Shown in pieces: positions 6,460 through 14,127 of a stretch of DNA of 14,464 bases (its first letter is position 1; each line of letters starts with the position of its first letter). The position numbers and the translations under genes are program-made. A model generated the notes under the pieces. That model was not told the origin of the DNA. It ran no database searches and saw nothing but the letters and a program-made list of their open reading frames with translations. The stretch is taken from contig JAWUVP010000075.1 in NCBI GenBank assembly GCA_034112285.1, positions 1 to 14,464 of the forward strand. The letters are read 5' to 3'. This DNA comes from JAWUVP01 sp034112285 (GTDB lineage: Bacteria; Pseudomonadota; Gammaproteobacteria; JABDGN01).

Positions 6460-8241
6460 TTACCAGCGTGAGGTGGCACGCTGCCAAATAAAAACTATAC
6501 CAGTATCTTTCTCTATGGCAATGATATATTTTCCATCGGGGGTGGATGTGGCATCGATAAATAGGTGGTCACCGGGGTTTTGTATTTCAATTTTTTGCGT
6601 AAAGTTTTTATTGTAAACGAATAGGGGACAGGCCGTATCTATTGTAATGGCCATACAGTAATGTTCCGTGTTGACCCATTTAGTAATAATAGCGGTGTGA
6701 CGGCATGGTATTGTGGGCTTAGTTTCACATGAGGCATCTAGCGGCCAGTATATCATTTCGTTTGAGGAGCTACAGGTTATCAAGGCCGTTCTTTCTGAGA
6801 TAAAAGCCATAGCGGTAAATTTGATGCTTCTATTGGTTGTTTTTTTTGTTTGATCTAGGTTTATATCAAGAATTTTTTTCTTCTTTATCGCATCTAATAT
6901 AATTACTGAATCACAGCTTTGCTGTAGCGCAACATAAAAGCCATCTTTATCGGTAATAAGCGTGATAGGGTGGGCGCCATTCTGTTGATGAGGTGCTAGA
7001 AGCGAGATGACTTTTGAGTGAGTGTTCCAAAACTTTATATTGGTTTCACCGACTATCATAAGGTGATTATCCTTATCACAAAAGATCATGTCTCTAACTG
7101 AGCTTTCATTTAATTCACAAATATTCATGCCAAACCCTAGTTCAAATATGGTTATTCTTTGATTTGTAGCAATAGCGAGCATGCCGTGGTCTTGGCTAAG
7201 AACAACTTTTTTAATGGTTTCTTTTTGAAAGTTGAGCGTATAGGATGGCTTTGAATTATTGAGGTGGGAAATTTCAACGCTCCCATTTTTGAAAATAACA
7301 ATAAGCCGCCTATAAATATCAATAAAAAAGTCGACGATGTGATTTTTAACCTTAGCTGACATTGCCACAATAGCCTGAGGAGGCATCATATCAAATTGGG
7401 TGATTTGTAATAGGCCAGAAGACATTAATGTTACGAGATAATATTGGTGTTCTTTATCTGTGAGCGCGGATAATATTTTTTTTATAGAAGGAAAGTTTAT
7501 GCCTTTTTTAAGGTGGCGAAGTATGAATTTAGGGACGGTTTTGGCAAGGCCATCTAATTGTGTTAGATTTTTATTTATCGCTAATAAGCTGTCTATATCG
7601 TTTGTGTAGAGTGAGGGTTGTGCATCTTGAGGCATTTCCCCTAAGTTCACACGGCGTAACTGAGTGAGTTTTTTCAGTCTGTTTATTAGGGTAATAACCG
7701 CGGGGTGCCTGTGTCTGTGATGAACACAAACCGCTGGCATGACAATTAATGTTTCTAGTGCGGTTGTTTTAGTCAGTGCGATGCAGAGCGTTGAGGTGAA
7801 CGTCTCATTAACGAGGATGCTTGCTGAGTGTTGAAAGACAATGCATAGATTTTTTATTTTAGAAAATAAATATTTTTGTATATCATATTGTCGAAACCTG
7901 TATCGGTTTTCTGTTGGGTTAAAAAACACATTGAAGAACTGTTCAATTTGTTGAGGTGTCTGCGCATTGAGCATTAAAGCATTAATGATAGGCACGTCGC
8001 CTTCCGTGTGCTCATTAAGCTCTCCAGCAGAAAAATCGAGTTTAAGCTGATTATAAATGGTTAAATATAATGAGAAGTTATTGTGATATTCATATTCCAG
8101 ATTAACGTAAAGTAGAATAGGGCCAACAATATCATGTGGCATGTTTAATTGAATTGACTCTTGGCTTGCCATATCCTCAAGGTCAATAAGTAGACGATTA
8201 CTCTCTGGATAAGAATCTGCCAGAGACTGTGCTGTTATCAT
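6460..8241 (-). CDS. Beta-propeller (WD40-like) protein with possible F-box-like N-terminus
   Basis: I do not recognise a named family for this 593-residue protein. The C-terminal half (about 265-593) shows repeated beta-strand units ending in WD-like blades: TNIKFWNTHSKVISLL (400-414), SVIILDAIKKKKILDI (445-460), EMIYWPLD (495-502), LFVYNKNFTQKIEI (540-553) and GIVFIWQ (581-587). The middle (161-245) has Leu-spaced segments (LKKLTQLRRVNLGEMP, NLTQLDGLAKTV) recalling leucine-rich repeats. Residues 32-70 (MPHDIVGPILLYV...) faintly resemble an F-box. There is no signal peptide and no membrane segment. The gene is richer in A+T than its neighbours and has only a weak ribosome site, which suggests acquisition. 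It could be a host-directed effector, but a role in the bacterium itself is equally open. Confidence 0.75.
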   Translation of the reverse strand: MITAQSLADSYPESNRLLIDLEDMASQESIQLNMPHDIVGPILLYVNLEYEYHNNFSLYLTIYNQLKLDFSAGELNEHTEGDVPIINALMLNAQTPQQIEQFFNVFFNPTENRYRFRQYDIQKYLFSKIKNLCIVFQHSASILVNETFTSTLCIALTKTTALETLIVMPAVCVHHRHRHPAVITLINRLKKLTQLRRVNLGEMPQDAQPSLYTNDIDSLLAINKNLTQLDGLAKTVPKFILRHLKKGINFPSIKKILSALTDKEHQYYLVTLMSSGLLQITQFDMMPPQAIVAMSAKVKNHIVDFFIDIYRRLIVIFKNGSVEISHLNNSKPSYTLNFQKETIKKVVLSQDHGMLAIATNQRITIFELGFGMNICELNESSVRDMIFCDKDNHLMIVGETNIKFWNTHSKVISLLAPHQQNGAHPITLITDKDGFYVALQQSCDSVIILDAIKKKKILDINLDQTKKTTNRSIKFTAMAFISERTALITCSSSNEMIYWPLDASCETKPTIPCRHTAIITKWVNTEHYCMAITIDTACPLFVYNKNFTQKIEIQNPGDHLFIDATSTPDGKYIIAIEKDTGIVFIWQRATSRW

Positions 8242-8301
8242 TTTTTATTCTCGTTGTTGTTATAAATATTAACAATATGGAATTTCTGTTTTTCAGAAAA
8301 A

Positions 8302-8919
8302 TCAAGCGTTCAGTTTGTACGTACTATAAAATCCAACCGGCATTCCTAGCATTATACCGCCAAGTACATCACTCACAAAATGATAATACATGCCAATTTG
8401 CCCCACCATCACCAAGCAAGCCAGTAGCGCCCACAGCCAGCGCAGTTTGGGAAACAAAAACCACATGCTGGTGGCAAACGCCACAATAAAAGTGGTGTGG
8501 CCAGAGGGGAAGGATTGGTAGGCGCCGCCGCTTTTTAGCCAGTTGAAGCCGTAAACGTGGTTGTTTAATAACGAGGGGTTGTTGCAGGTGAAAGTGCTGG
8601 CCCAATAGCGGCCGAATAGATTTTTTAGAATGTCTTTGAGGAATGAGCCAATCACCACGGCGTTGCAGGCTAGCAGCAGCTTTTTATCAACGTGGCCAAT
8701 TTTATTACGGGTTAAACAAAGCGCGTAGTAAATATAAAATATAAATATCGCTACGGTTAATGCCAACACAATATCGTTGGCGAATATTTTAAGCAGCCCA
8801 AACTGGGTGGAATGATGGCGCACTAAAAACCACACTACTTGGCGGTCAACAAAGAAGTAGCTGAGGGTAATTAATATAATGCCAGATAAAATAAATAGGA
8901 CTAAGTGCAAGGGTTTCAT
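8302..8919 (-). CDS. PAP2-family membrane phosphatase
   Basis: This 205-residue protein with about five or six hydrophobic segments has the signature of type 2 phosphatidic acid phosphatases, which remove phosphate from lipid phosphates (phosphatidate, phosphatidylglycerophosphate, undecaprenyl diphosphate) at the membrane. Motif 1 is degenerate: KNLFGRYWA at 99-107 in place of Kx6RP. Motif 2 is clear: FPSGHT at 137-142. Motif 3 has H180 and D184 (YYHFVSDVLGG), but the usual Arg six residues before the His is Gln. The catalytic histidines H141 and H180 are therefore both present. The start has AAGGA 8 nt upstream. The substrate cannot be told from sequence. It lies 60 bp before the beta-propeller gene and 41 bp after the small unknown gene. 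Confidence 0.88.
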   Translation of the reverse strand: MKPLHLVLFILSGIILITLSYFFVDRQVVWFLVRHHSTQFGLLKIFANDIVLALTVAIFIFYIYYALCLTRNKIGHVDKKLLLACNAVVIGSFLKDILKNLFGRYWASTFTCNNPSLLNNHVYGFNWLKSGGAYQSFPSGHTTFIVAFATSMWFLFPKLRWLWALLACLVMVGQIGMYYHFVSDVLGGIMLGMPVGFYSTYKLNA

Positions 8920-8960
8920 GGCGGTGTTCCTTAGGGTGGGCTGTTACCTTTTATATAACG

Positions 8961-9278
8961 TTAAAAAACTCCAGGCAAGCCAGAGCACCAGTTTTGAATA
9001 CAGCGTTTCACTTCTTTTAAATATTGCTCGTTCGTATGTGGGATCAGCTTCATTTGTGCCCAGGGTTGATGGGTCTTATCATTGAGGCTTACTCGTAATT
9101 GTACCGGATATTGATTTTTGTGGTTACAATAATAGCTATCAAAAATATTTTCTGCTGGCTTTTGGCGTTTATTTCGCATTAAATTAAACAAGTCAGCATC
9201 CGCATTCAATTTATCTAGGGTTTGCGAAAAGTCTTCACCCTCGGTCATTTCATTCCAGGCGTGGTGATAAGTAAACAT
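8961..9278 (-). CDS. Small hypothetical protein (105 residues)
   Basis: I do not recognise this protein. It is hydrophilic, with no signal peptide or membrane segment, and has three cysteines (C51, C93, C98) and aromatic-rich ends (MFTYHHAWNEM at the start, CIQNWCSGLPGVF at the end). The ATG at 9278 has no clear ribosome site. A perfect TATAAT on the - strand at 9351-9346, with a poor -35, could drive it; it overlaps the promoter of the rightward gene, giving a divergent start region. It is the first gene of the leftward group towards PAP2 and glpD. The lack of overlap with other genes and the ordered neighbourhood support it being real, with moderate confidence. Confidence 0.6.
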   Translation of the reverse strand: MFTYHHAWNEMTEGEDFSQTLDKLNADADLFNLMRNKRQKPAENIFDSYYCNHKNQYPVQLRVSLNDKTHQPWAQMKLIPHTNEQYLKEVKRCIQNWCSGLPGVF

Positions 9279-9320
9279 AAGGTTCTAAAACAAAAGGGGC
9301 AGCTCTTTCCTCTTAACGCC

Positions 9321-9349
9321 TTGCTTACTTTAAATTGTTGCGTTATTAT
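9321..9349 (+). promoter_or_regulatory. Candidate promoter of the rightward small membrane protein gene
   Basis: TTGCTT (9321-9326) and TATTAT (9344-9349) are 17 bp apart and lie about 30 bp before the ATG at 9379. The -10 matches 5 of 6 consensus bases. The opposite strand carries TATAAT at 9351-9346, so the two divergent genes may share this site. Confidence 0.5.
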
Positions 9350-9378
9350 AAATTATTACTAACTTATGGAAGAAAGCT

Positions 9379-10029
9379 ATGTCAAAAATAGAAAACCAAT
9401 CTGATAATCAATAGAAAGAACCTCTGCCCGAGGGTGTCGCCGGATGGTCATGGGGTGGATTTTTATTAACCTGGATTTGGGGGCTTGGTAATCGTACTTA
9501 TCGTTCTTTGTGGTGCTTTGTGCCTCTGGTGAATATCTATATGGTGATTGCATTAGGCATTAAAGGTCGTGAGTGGGCATGGCGTCATTGTGATTGGGAT
9601 AGCGTCGAACACTTTAAACGGGTGCAAAAAAAATGGAGCATCGCTGGTTTTATTTTTCTTGCGGGCTCGATTATTTTTGTTTTTGGCTCACATCTTCTCA
9701 TGCGTAATCAAGCATCGTCTAGCAAACAACAATTTTTTGCAGTTTGTGGCTCTTACATGACAGCTATAAATAAAATAAACCATAATGCGCAAAACATACA
9801 ACGACAAGATCAAGGCCATCCATTTGAAGCCATTACAGCCTCACTAGGTTTAAACCAAGAATATATTGATACCGTACAAACACCGTACGGCGCATTTGAG
9901 AAAGCCTGTTTTATTCATGCACCGACTAAAAACCATATCCCAAGTTGCGAGATGCTTTATAACGCGTCAAAAGCAAAAAGTTCCGCTTGCAAAATGGCGA
10001 CAAAAAAAGTGTATCACCGTCATCAATAA
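9379..10029 (+). pseudogene. Small membrane protein of an uncharacterised family, interrupted by TAG at codon 12
   Basis: The ATG at 9379 has a good ribosome site (GGAAG, about 8 nt upstream), but the frame meets TAG at 9412-9414 (…SDNQ*KEPLPEG). After it the same frame runs on for 205 codons. The conserved part begins at once: PEGVAGWSWGGFLLTWIWG, then LGIKGREWAWR and VEHFKRVQKKWSI. This layout is common in uncharacterised gammaproteobacterial membrane proteins. Hydrophobic segments lie in FLLTWIWG to MVIALGIKG and in WSIAGFIFLAGSIIFVFG. A hydrophilic C-terminal part with several Cys follows. Without readthrough, translation would have to begin at a rare start such as TTG 9508, losing the first conserved block. 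It may be a true pseudogene, a base error, or read through. Confidence 0.75.
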
Positions 10030-10059
10030 TTTGTAAAAGACAAGAAAAATGGGTCAAAG

Positions 10060-10105
10060 AAAAGGGGGCAGGTATTGGCATTATGCCGATACCTGTCCCC
10101 TTTTT
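10060..10105 (+). terminator. Strong intrinsic terminator hairpin
   Basis: Positions 10060-10080 pair with 10084-10104 around a TTA loop, giving a 21-bp stem with a GC-rich core, followed by T residues. The only two non-Watson-Crick positions (10068/10096 and 10076/10088) are G-U pairs in rightward RNA but would be C-A mismatches in leftward RNA, so the fold suits rightward transcription. It lies 30 bp past the interrupted gene and 100 bp before the GDSL gene. The AGGGG(A/G)CAGGTAT core also resembles small dispersed palindromic repeats, so it may be one that serves as a terminator. Confidence 0.85.
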
Positions 10106-10205
10106 ATACGCCCTGAAAGTGTAATGATTATAGTGAAAGCTTTAATATTCACTTAACTAAGGTCTGTTAGACTGCTACTCAATAATAATAACAAAGAGTT
10201 AAGCA

Positions 10206-11336
10206 ATGTCTAAAATCTTCATCGCCATCATGGGCAGCCTTTTACTGATTGCCAGTGCGCCGGTATTGGGACAATTTTATTTCTTTGGCGATAGCTTGTC
10301 CGATGCGGGTGTTATGGACCAAAATGCTAGCTTGCCAAAAACGGAGCATGGTTTTGCGCGCAAGCCTATTTATACCAATCCTGCGCACCAAGATTACAAT
10401 GTGTGGCCGTTTTATGTGTCGCAGATCTTTGCGCAAGACGCTGTGTATGGGGCTAATAACGCTAACAGTGGCATTGGTGATGATGGCGCGACGGTTTCAG
10501 GTCAGTTGCAGGGTAATAATTATGCTGCCGGTGGTGCTGTTACGCAGGGTGAGGGCATTGTGTTTCCGGGGTATCATCCGCCTTCGTTGGTGCGCCAAGT
10601 TGAGCGCTTTGAGAAGCAGCATGGTAGTGATGCGAACTTAAATGAAAATGTTTATTTTGTGTGGGTGGGGGCAAATGATTATTTGCGCTTGTTCATGAAC
10701 TTTTTAAAAAACCCGAATATTAATTTGGGTGAGTTTACCGCTGAATTATTGAGTGTTAGCCATAAAGGCCCTGAGGTAATTACGGCGCAGATAGCGACAT
10801 TGCATAAGCTGGGCGCTGAGGGGAATCATCCTAAGCGCTTTTTTGTGATTGAATTACCTAAATTGATTGACACGCCGATTGTGCAGGGGTTGTTACAGCA
10901 ATATCCCGTGTTAAATAATCTAATCTTTAAAGGCGTGATTAATTCGCTGTCTAATTCGTTTAATAAAAATCTTCGTAGTAAGGTGTTGGCGTTGCGTGCT
11001 GAGTACGGTGAAAATATTGAGATTGAAATGTTTGATCCTAATAAACAGCTGGATGACATGGTCAAACAAATTGGGCCTATGCAACAAGGGGTTTATGAAT
11101 ATTCGACTCAACATTTTAATAAAAATAAACTGATCACGTTAACTAACTATAAAACACCTGCCTGTATTAGCACGGCTTCTTTTGATAAGCTTGCGGCGCA
11201 GTCTATTGGCTGCTTGAAATTTGAAGCAAATTCAGAGCATTTGGTTTTTGCCGATATTGTTCATCCTTCAGCCAGTGTGCACGAAATTTTGGCCGATGCT
11301 ATTGCCGGCAAATTAAAAATGAAGCAATGGGGTTAA
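10206..11336 (+). CDS. Secreted GDSL (SGNH) lipase / lysophospholipase
   Basis: An esterase of the GDSL family, exported to the periplasm or beyond, most likely acting on lipids or lysophospholipids. Residues 1-22 form a signal peptide (SKIFIAIMGSLLLIASAPVLG), cleaved near G22/Q23. The catalytic blocks are all present: FFGDSLSDAG with nucleophile Ser30, block II Gly in NNYAAGGA (105-111), GAND at 155-158, and DIVHPS with Asp350 and His353. Two Cys in the C-terminal part (PAC and SIGC) may form a disulfide. The arrangement is like Legionella PlaA-type lysophospholipases and related haemolysins; substrate preference is inference. AGAG lies before the ATG. The gene is separated from upstream by the terminator, and the next gene begins 14 bp after its stop. 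Confidence 0.92.
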   Translation: MSKIFIAIMGSLLLIASAPVLGQFYFFGDSLSDAGVMDQNASLPKTEHGFARKPIYTNPAHQDYNVWPFYVSQIFAQDAVYGANNANSGIGDDGATVSGQLQGNNYAAGGAVTQGEGIVFPGYHPPSLVRQVERFEKQHGSDANLNENVYFVWVGANDYLRLFMNFLKNPNINLGEFTAELLSVSHKGPEVITAQIATLHKLGAEGNHPKRFFVIELPKLIDTPIVQGLLQQYPVLNNLIFKGVINSLSNSFNKNLRSKVLALRAEYGENIEIEMFDPNKQLDDMVKQIGPMQQGVYEYSTQHFNKNKLITLTNYKTPACISTASFDKLAAQSIGCLKFEANSEHLVFADIVHPSASVHEILADAIAGKLKMKQWG

Positions 11337-11350
11337 CATAAATATTAATC

Positions 11351-11722
11351 ATGGATAATAAACTCACCCTTATTTACGACGGCGACTGCATCTTATGCCA
11401 GAAAACGGCCATGGCGATGCGCTTACAAAAAACGGTAGGCCAATTAATTTTAATCAATGCGCGTGAGAATGATCCAAAAGTTAGCCAGGTGAAAAAGCTA
11501 GGTTTTGATTTAAACCAAGGTATTGTGGTTGAGTATCAACAGCATTATTACCATGGTGCGCAAGCTTTACATTTGTTGGCTTTGTTGAGCACGGGCAGTG
11601 GTGTTTTTAATCGCTCTATGGCGCTGGTGTTTCGGTTTCGCGTGTTAACCCGGCTTTTGTATCCACTATTAAAACTTGTGCGTAGGGTTTTGTTAAAAAG
11701 TCGAGGCCTTAAAGGCTTATGA
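11351..11722 (+). CDS. DUF393 thioredoxin-like thiol-disulfide protein
   Basis: The 123-residue protein carries the DUF393 hallmark YDGDCILC at 9-16, with a CxxC pair (C13, C16) just after the first strand, as in thioredoxin-fold proteins. The rest fits the family: a helix, a second strand (LILINAREND), a segment with HGAQALHLLALL, and a C-terminal hydrophobic basic tail (FRVLTRLLYPLLKLVRRVLLKSRG) that may touch the membrane. The substrate and physiological role are unknown for most members. It begins 14 bp after the GDSL gene with no clear ribosome site of its own, so it is probably translated with it. katG follows after 114 bp with its own candidate promoter. Confidence 0.87.
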   Translation: MDNKLTLIYDGDCILCQKTAMAMRLQKTVGQLILINARENDPKVSQVKKLGFDLNQGIVVEYQQHYYHGAQALHLLALLSTGSGVFNRSMALVFRFRVLTRLLYPLLKLVRRVLLKSRGLKGL

Positions 11723-11777
11723 GTAAAAACATCCTTATTTAGTCACGATTTTAGAGTGTTTCAACCCCAAACATCCA

Positions 11778-11806
11778 TTGCCTGGCACCGCAATTTATGC
11801 AATAGT
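11778..11806 (+). promoter_or_regulatory. Candidate katG promoter
   Basis: TTGCCT (11778-11783) and AATAGT (11801-11806) are 17 bp apart and about 30 bp before the katG ATG. The -10 matches 4 of 6 consensus bases and the -35 keeps TTG. A peroxide regulator such as OxyR would be expected from knowledge of katG, but I could not make out a clear binding site. Confidence 0.35.
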
Positions 11807-11836
11807 AACCCCTTAATTTATCATCAGGAGTTCCCC

Positions 11837-14002
11837 ATGAGTTCATGTCCTTTTTCAAGCCAAGCCCCCACCCACGTTGCCAGCGATGGCGCCTCTAATA
11901 AACAATGGTGGCCGAATCAACTCCAGCTTAACGTCTTGCATCAGCAGCAATCGGCTTCAAACCCAATGGGTGAAGATTTTGATTATGCACAAGCTTTTAA
12001 AGACCTTGATTACGATGCCTTAAAGCAAGATTTACACGATTTAATGACCGACTCTCAACCTTGGTGGCCGGCTGATTATGGCCATTATGGGCCGTTTTTT
12101 ATTCGCATGGCATGGCATGCCGCGGGCACTTACCGCACCGGTGATGGCCGTGGTGGCGCAGGGTCTGGTGCGCAGCGTTTTGCCCCGCTTAATAGCTGGC
12201 CAGACAATGTTAACTTGGACAAGGCGCGGCGTTTGTTGTGGCCTATTAAGCAACAATATGGCAAAAATATTTCTTGGGCCGATTTGTTGGTGCTAACCGG
12301 TAATGTGGCCTTGGAATCTATGGGCCTTAAAACCTTTGGTTTTAGTGGCGGCCGGGTTGATATTTGGGAGCCTGAATTAGATGTTTATTGGGGTGGCGAA
12401 AGCGAATGGCTGGGCGATAAGCGTTACAGTGGTGAGCGCGATTTAGAAGCGCCGTTGGCGGCGGTGCAAATGGGCTTAATCTACGTGAATCCAGAAGGCC
12501 CTAATGGTAACCCCGACCCGTTATTGGCGGCCAAAGATATTCGTGAAACCTTTGCGCGCATGGCCATGAATGATGAAGAAACCGTGGCGTTAATTGCTGG
12601 CGGGCATACTTTTGGTAAATGCCACGGCGCAGCGTCCGACGAGCATGTAGGCCCTGAGCCTGAAGGCGCACCGATTGAGCAACAAGCCTTTGGCTGGAAA
12701 AACGATTATAAAACTGGCAAGGGCATTGACACTATTAGTAGTGGCCTAGAGGGCGCCTGGACGCCGACTCCAACAAAATGGGATAACAGTTTCTTTGATA
12801 TGCTGTTTGATTATGAATGGGAACTCACAAAGAGCCCTGCTGGTGCGAATATTTGGCACGCTAAAGATGTAGCAGATAAAGATTTAGCACCTGAAGTGGA
12901 TGGCTCGACAAAGGTGCCGACTATCATGGCCACCACGGATTTGTCTTTGCGTGAAGATCCGGCGTACGAAAAAATCTCTCACCGCTTTCATGCTGACCCA
13001 CAATTATTTGCCGACACATTTGCTCGGGCTTGGTTTAAATTAACCCATCGCGATATGGGCCCACGGGTTTGTTACATGGGTAAAGAAGTGCCTGCAGAAG
13101 AATTGATTTGGCAAGATCCACTGCCTGCTGCGACGGCTGAAGTGATTGATGCGCAAGATATTAGTGCGCTGAAGCAACAAATTTTAAATTCGGGTTTATC
13201 TATTGCTGAGTTGATTACCACGGCTTGGGCTTCGGCTTCAACGTTTCGGGGTTCAGACAAACGCGGTGGCGCCAATGGCGCGCGCATTCGTTTAGCGCCA
13301 CAAAAAGATTGGCAGGTGAATCAGCCAGAACAATTGGCAAAAGTATTGGCGCAACTTGAAAGCATTCAAACTAGCTTTGCAAAACCGGTGTCTATGGCCG
13401 ATTTAATTGTGCTCGGTGGCTCAGTGGCCATTGAAGCCGCCGCCAAGCGTGCTGGGCATGAGGTTAATGTGCCTTTTAATGCTGGGCGCACCGATGCCAC
13501 GCAAGCACAAACTGACGTGGAATCGTTTGCGGTGCTTGAGCCGTATGCTGATGGCTTTCGTAATTACTTGAAAACAAAAATGTCTATTTCTGCCGAAAAA
13601 TTGTTGGTCGATAAGGCGCAACTGCTAACGTTAACCGCACCCGAAATGACGGTCCTGGTCGGTGGCTTGCGTATGTTGGGTGCCAATTATGAGGGTAGCA
13701 ATAAAGGTGTGTTTACAAGCAAAACGGACACCCTGAGTAATGATTTCTTTAGTAACCTATTAGATATGGCGAGCGAATGGAAGCCTGCTTCAGAGGCGGC
13801 CGATGACTTTGTGGGCGTGACGCGCGCTACGGGTGAAACGACATGGCATGGCTCGCGGGTTGATTTGGTTTTTGGTTCTAATTCACAATTGCGTGCGCTG
13901 GCTGAAGTGTATGCGAGTGATGATGCGGCAAAAAGTTTTGTGGGAGACTTTGTGGCGGCTTGGGTTAAAGTTATGGAGTTGGACAGGTTTGACTTGGCCT
14001 AG
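11837..14002 (+). CDS. katG: Catalase-peroxidase KatG
   Basis: A bifunctional haem enzyme that removes hydrogen peroxide by catalase and peroxidase reactions. With the ATG at 11837 (ribosome site CAGGAG) the protein has 721 residues, a usual length. The distal haem triad is R90, W93, H94 (RMAWHAAGTYR). The Met-Tyr-Trp crosslink needed for catalase activity is possible from W93, Y215 (GLIYVNPEGP) and M241 (ARMAMNDEE). The proximal ligand is H256 (GGHTFGKCHGA). The second, haem-free peroxidase-like half is complete (SDKRGGANGARIRLAPQKDW, GGSVAIEAAAKRAG) and ends at VKVMELDRFDLA. An in-frame start at 11756 would add 27 residues unlike the family and is not favoured. There is no signal peptide, so it is probably cytoplasmic. 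Confidence 0.98.
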   Translation: MSSCPFSSQAPTHVASDGASNKQWWPNQLQLNVLHQQQSASNPMGEDFDYAQAFKDLDYDALKQDLHDLMTDSQPWWPADYGHYGPFFIRMAWHAAGTYRTGDGRGGAGSGAQRFAPLNSWPDNVNLDKARRLLWPIKQQYGKNISWADLLVLTGNVALESMGLKTFGFSGGRVDIWEPELDVYWGGESEWLGDKRYSGERDLEAPLAAVQMGLIYVNPEGPNGNPDPLLAAKDIRETFARMAMNDEETVALIAGGHTFGKCHGAASDEHVGPEPEGAPIEQQAFGWKNDYKTGKGIDTISSGLEGAWTPTPTKWDNSFFDMLFDYEWELTKSPAGANIWHAKDVADKDLAPEVDGSTKVPTIMATTDLSLREDPAYEKISHRFHADPQLFADTFARAWFKLTHRDMGPRVCYMGKEVPAEELIWQDPLPAATAEVIDAQDISALKQQILNSGLSIAELITTAWASASTFRGSDKRGGANGARIRLAPQKDWQVNQPEQLAKVLAQLESIQTSFAKPVSMADLIVLGGSVAIEAAAKRAGHEVNVPFNAGRTDATQAQTDVESFAVLEPYADGFRNYLKTKMSISAEKLLVDKAQLLTLTAPEMTVLVGGLRMLGANYEGSNKGVFTSKTDTLSNDFFSNLLDMASEWKPASEAADDFVGVTRATGETTWHGSRVDLVFGSNSQLRALAEVYASDDAAKSFVGDFVAAWVKVMELDRFDLA

Positions 14003-14030
14003 GGGGTTTGGGGTTGGTTTGGGAGGGGGG
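14002..14030 (+). other. G-quadruplex-type G tract at the end of katG
   Basis: Starting at the last base of the katG stop, four G runs (14002-14006, 14010-14013, 14021-14023, 14025-14030) are separated by loops of 3, 7 and 1 nt. This satisfies the usual G3+N1-7 pattern on the coding strand, so it could form in the mRNA 3' end. No function is shown by sequence alone. Confidence 0.6.
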
Positions 14031-14032
14031 CA

Positions 14033-14127
14033 ATGAAGGCTGCCTTTTCTAGACACGCCGTGAATACGTCCCTGTAGGCTCCGCGCCGGCGTCCTGCCGG
14101 CGAGGGTCTAGAAAAGGCAGCCTTCAT
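14033..14127. repeat. 95-bp palindromic element with perfect 22-bp inverted repeat
   Basis: Positions 14033-14054 and 14106-14127 are exact reverse complements (22 bp). The 51-bp GC-rich core between them has its own inner palindromes (GCCGGC at 14085-14090 and 14096-14101; ACGCCG at 14055-14060 with CGGCGT at 14087-14092). The core, with GCCGTGAATACGTCCCTGTA, resembles dispersed extragenic repeats I recall from gammaproteobacterial genomes; this is memory and not a search. It could end katG transcription from either side or be a small mobile or REP-like repeat. There is no transposase. Confidence 0.8.

Noticed and set aside
6622..6636. GGGGACAGG inside the beta-propeller gene resembling the arm of the 10060 hairpin
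   Set aside because: The match is about nine bases, unpaired and within coding sequence, so chance is the simplest reading.
8369..8605. 78-codon frame inside the PAP2 gene and the + strand frame over its end
   Set aside because: They overlap the PAP2 coding frame, whose motifs are clear.
11756..11836. Upstream start for katG adding 27 residues
   Set aside because: The extra residues do not match the family, while the ATG at 11837 has a clear CAGGAG ribosome site.
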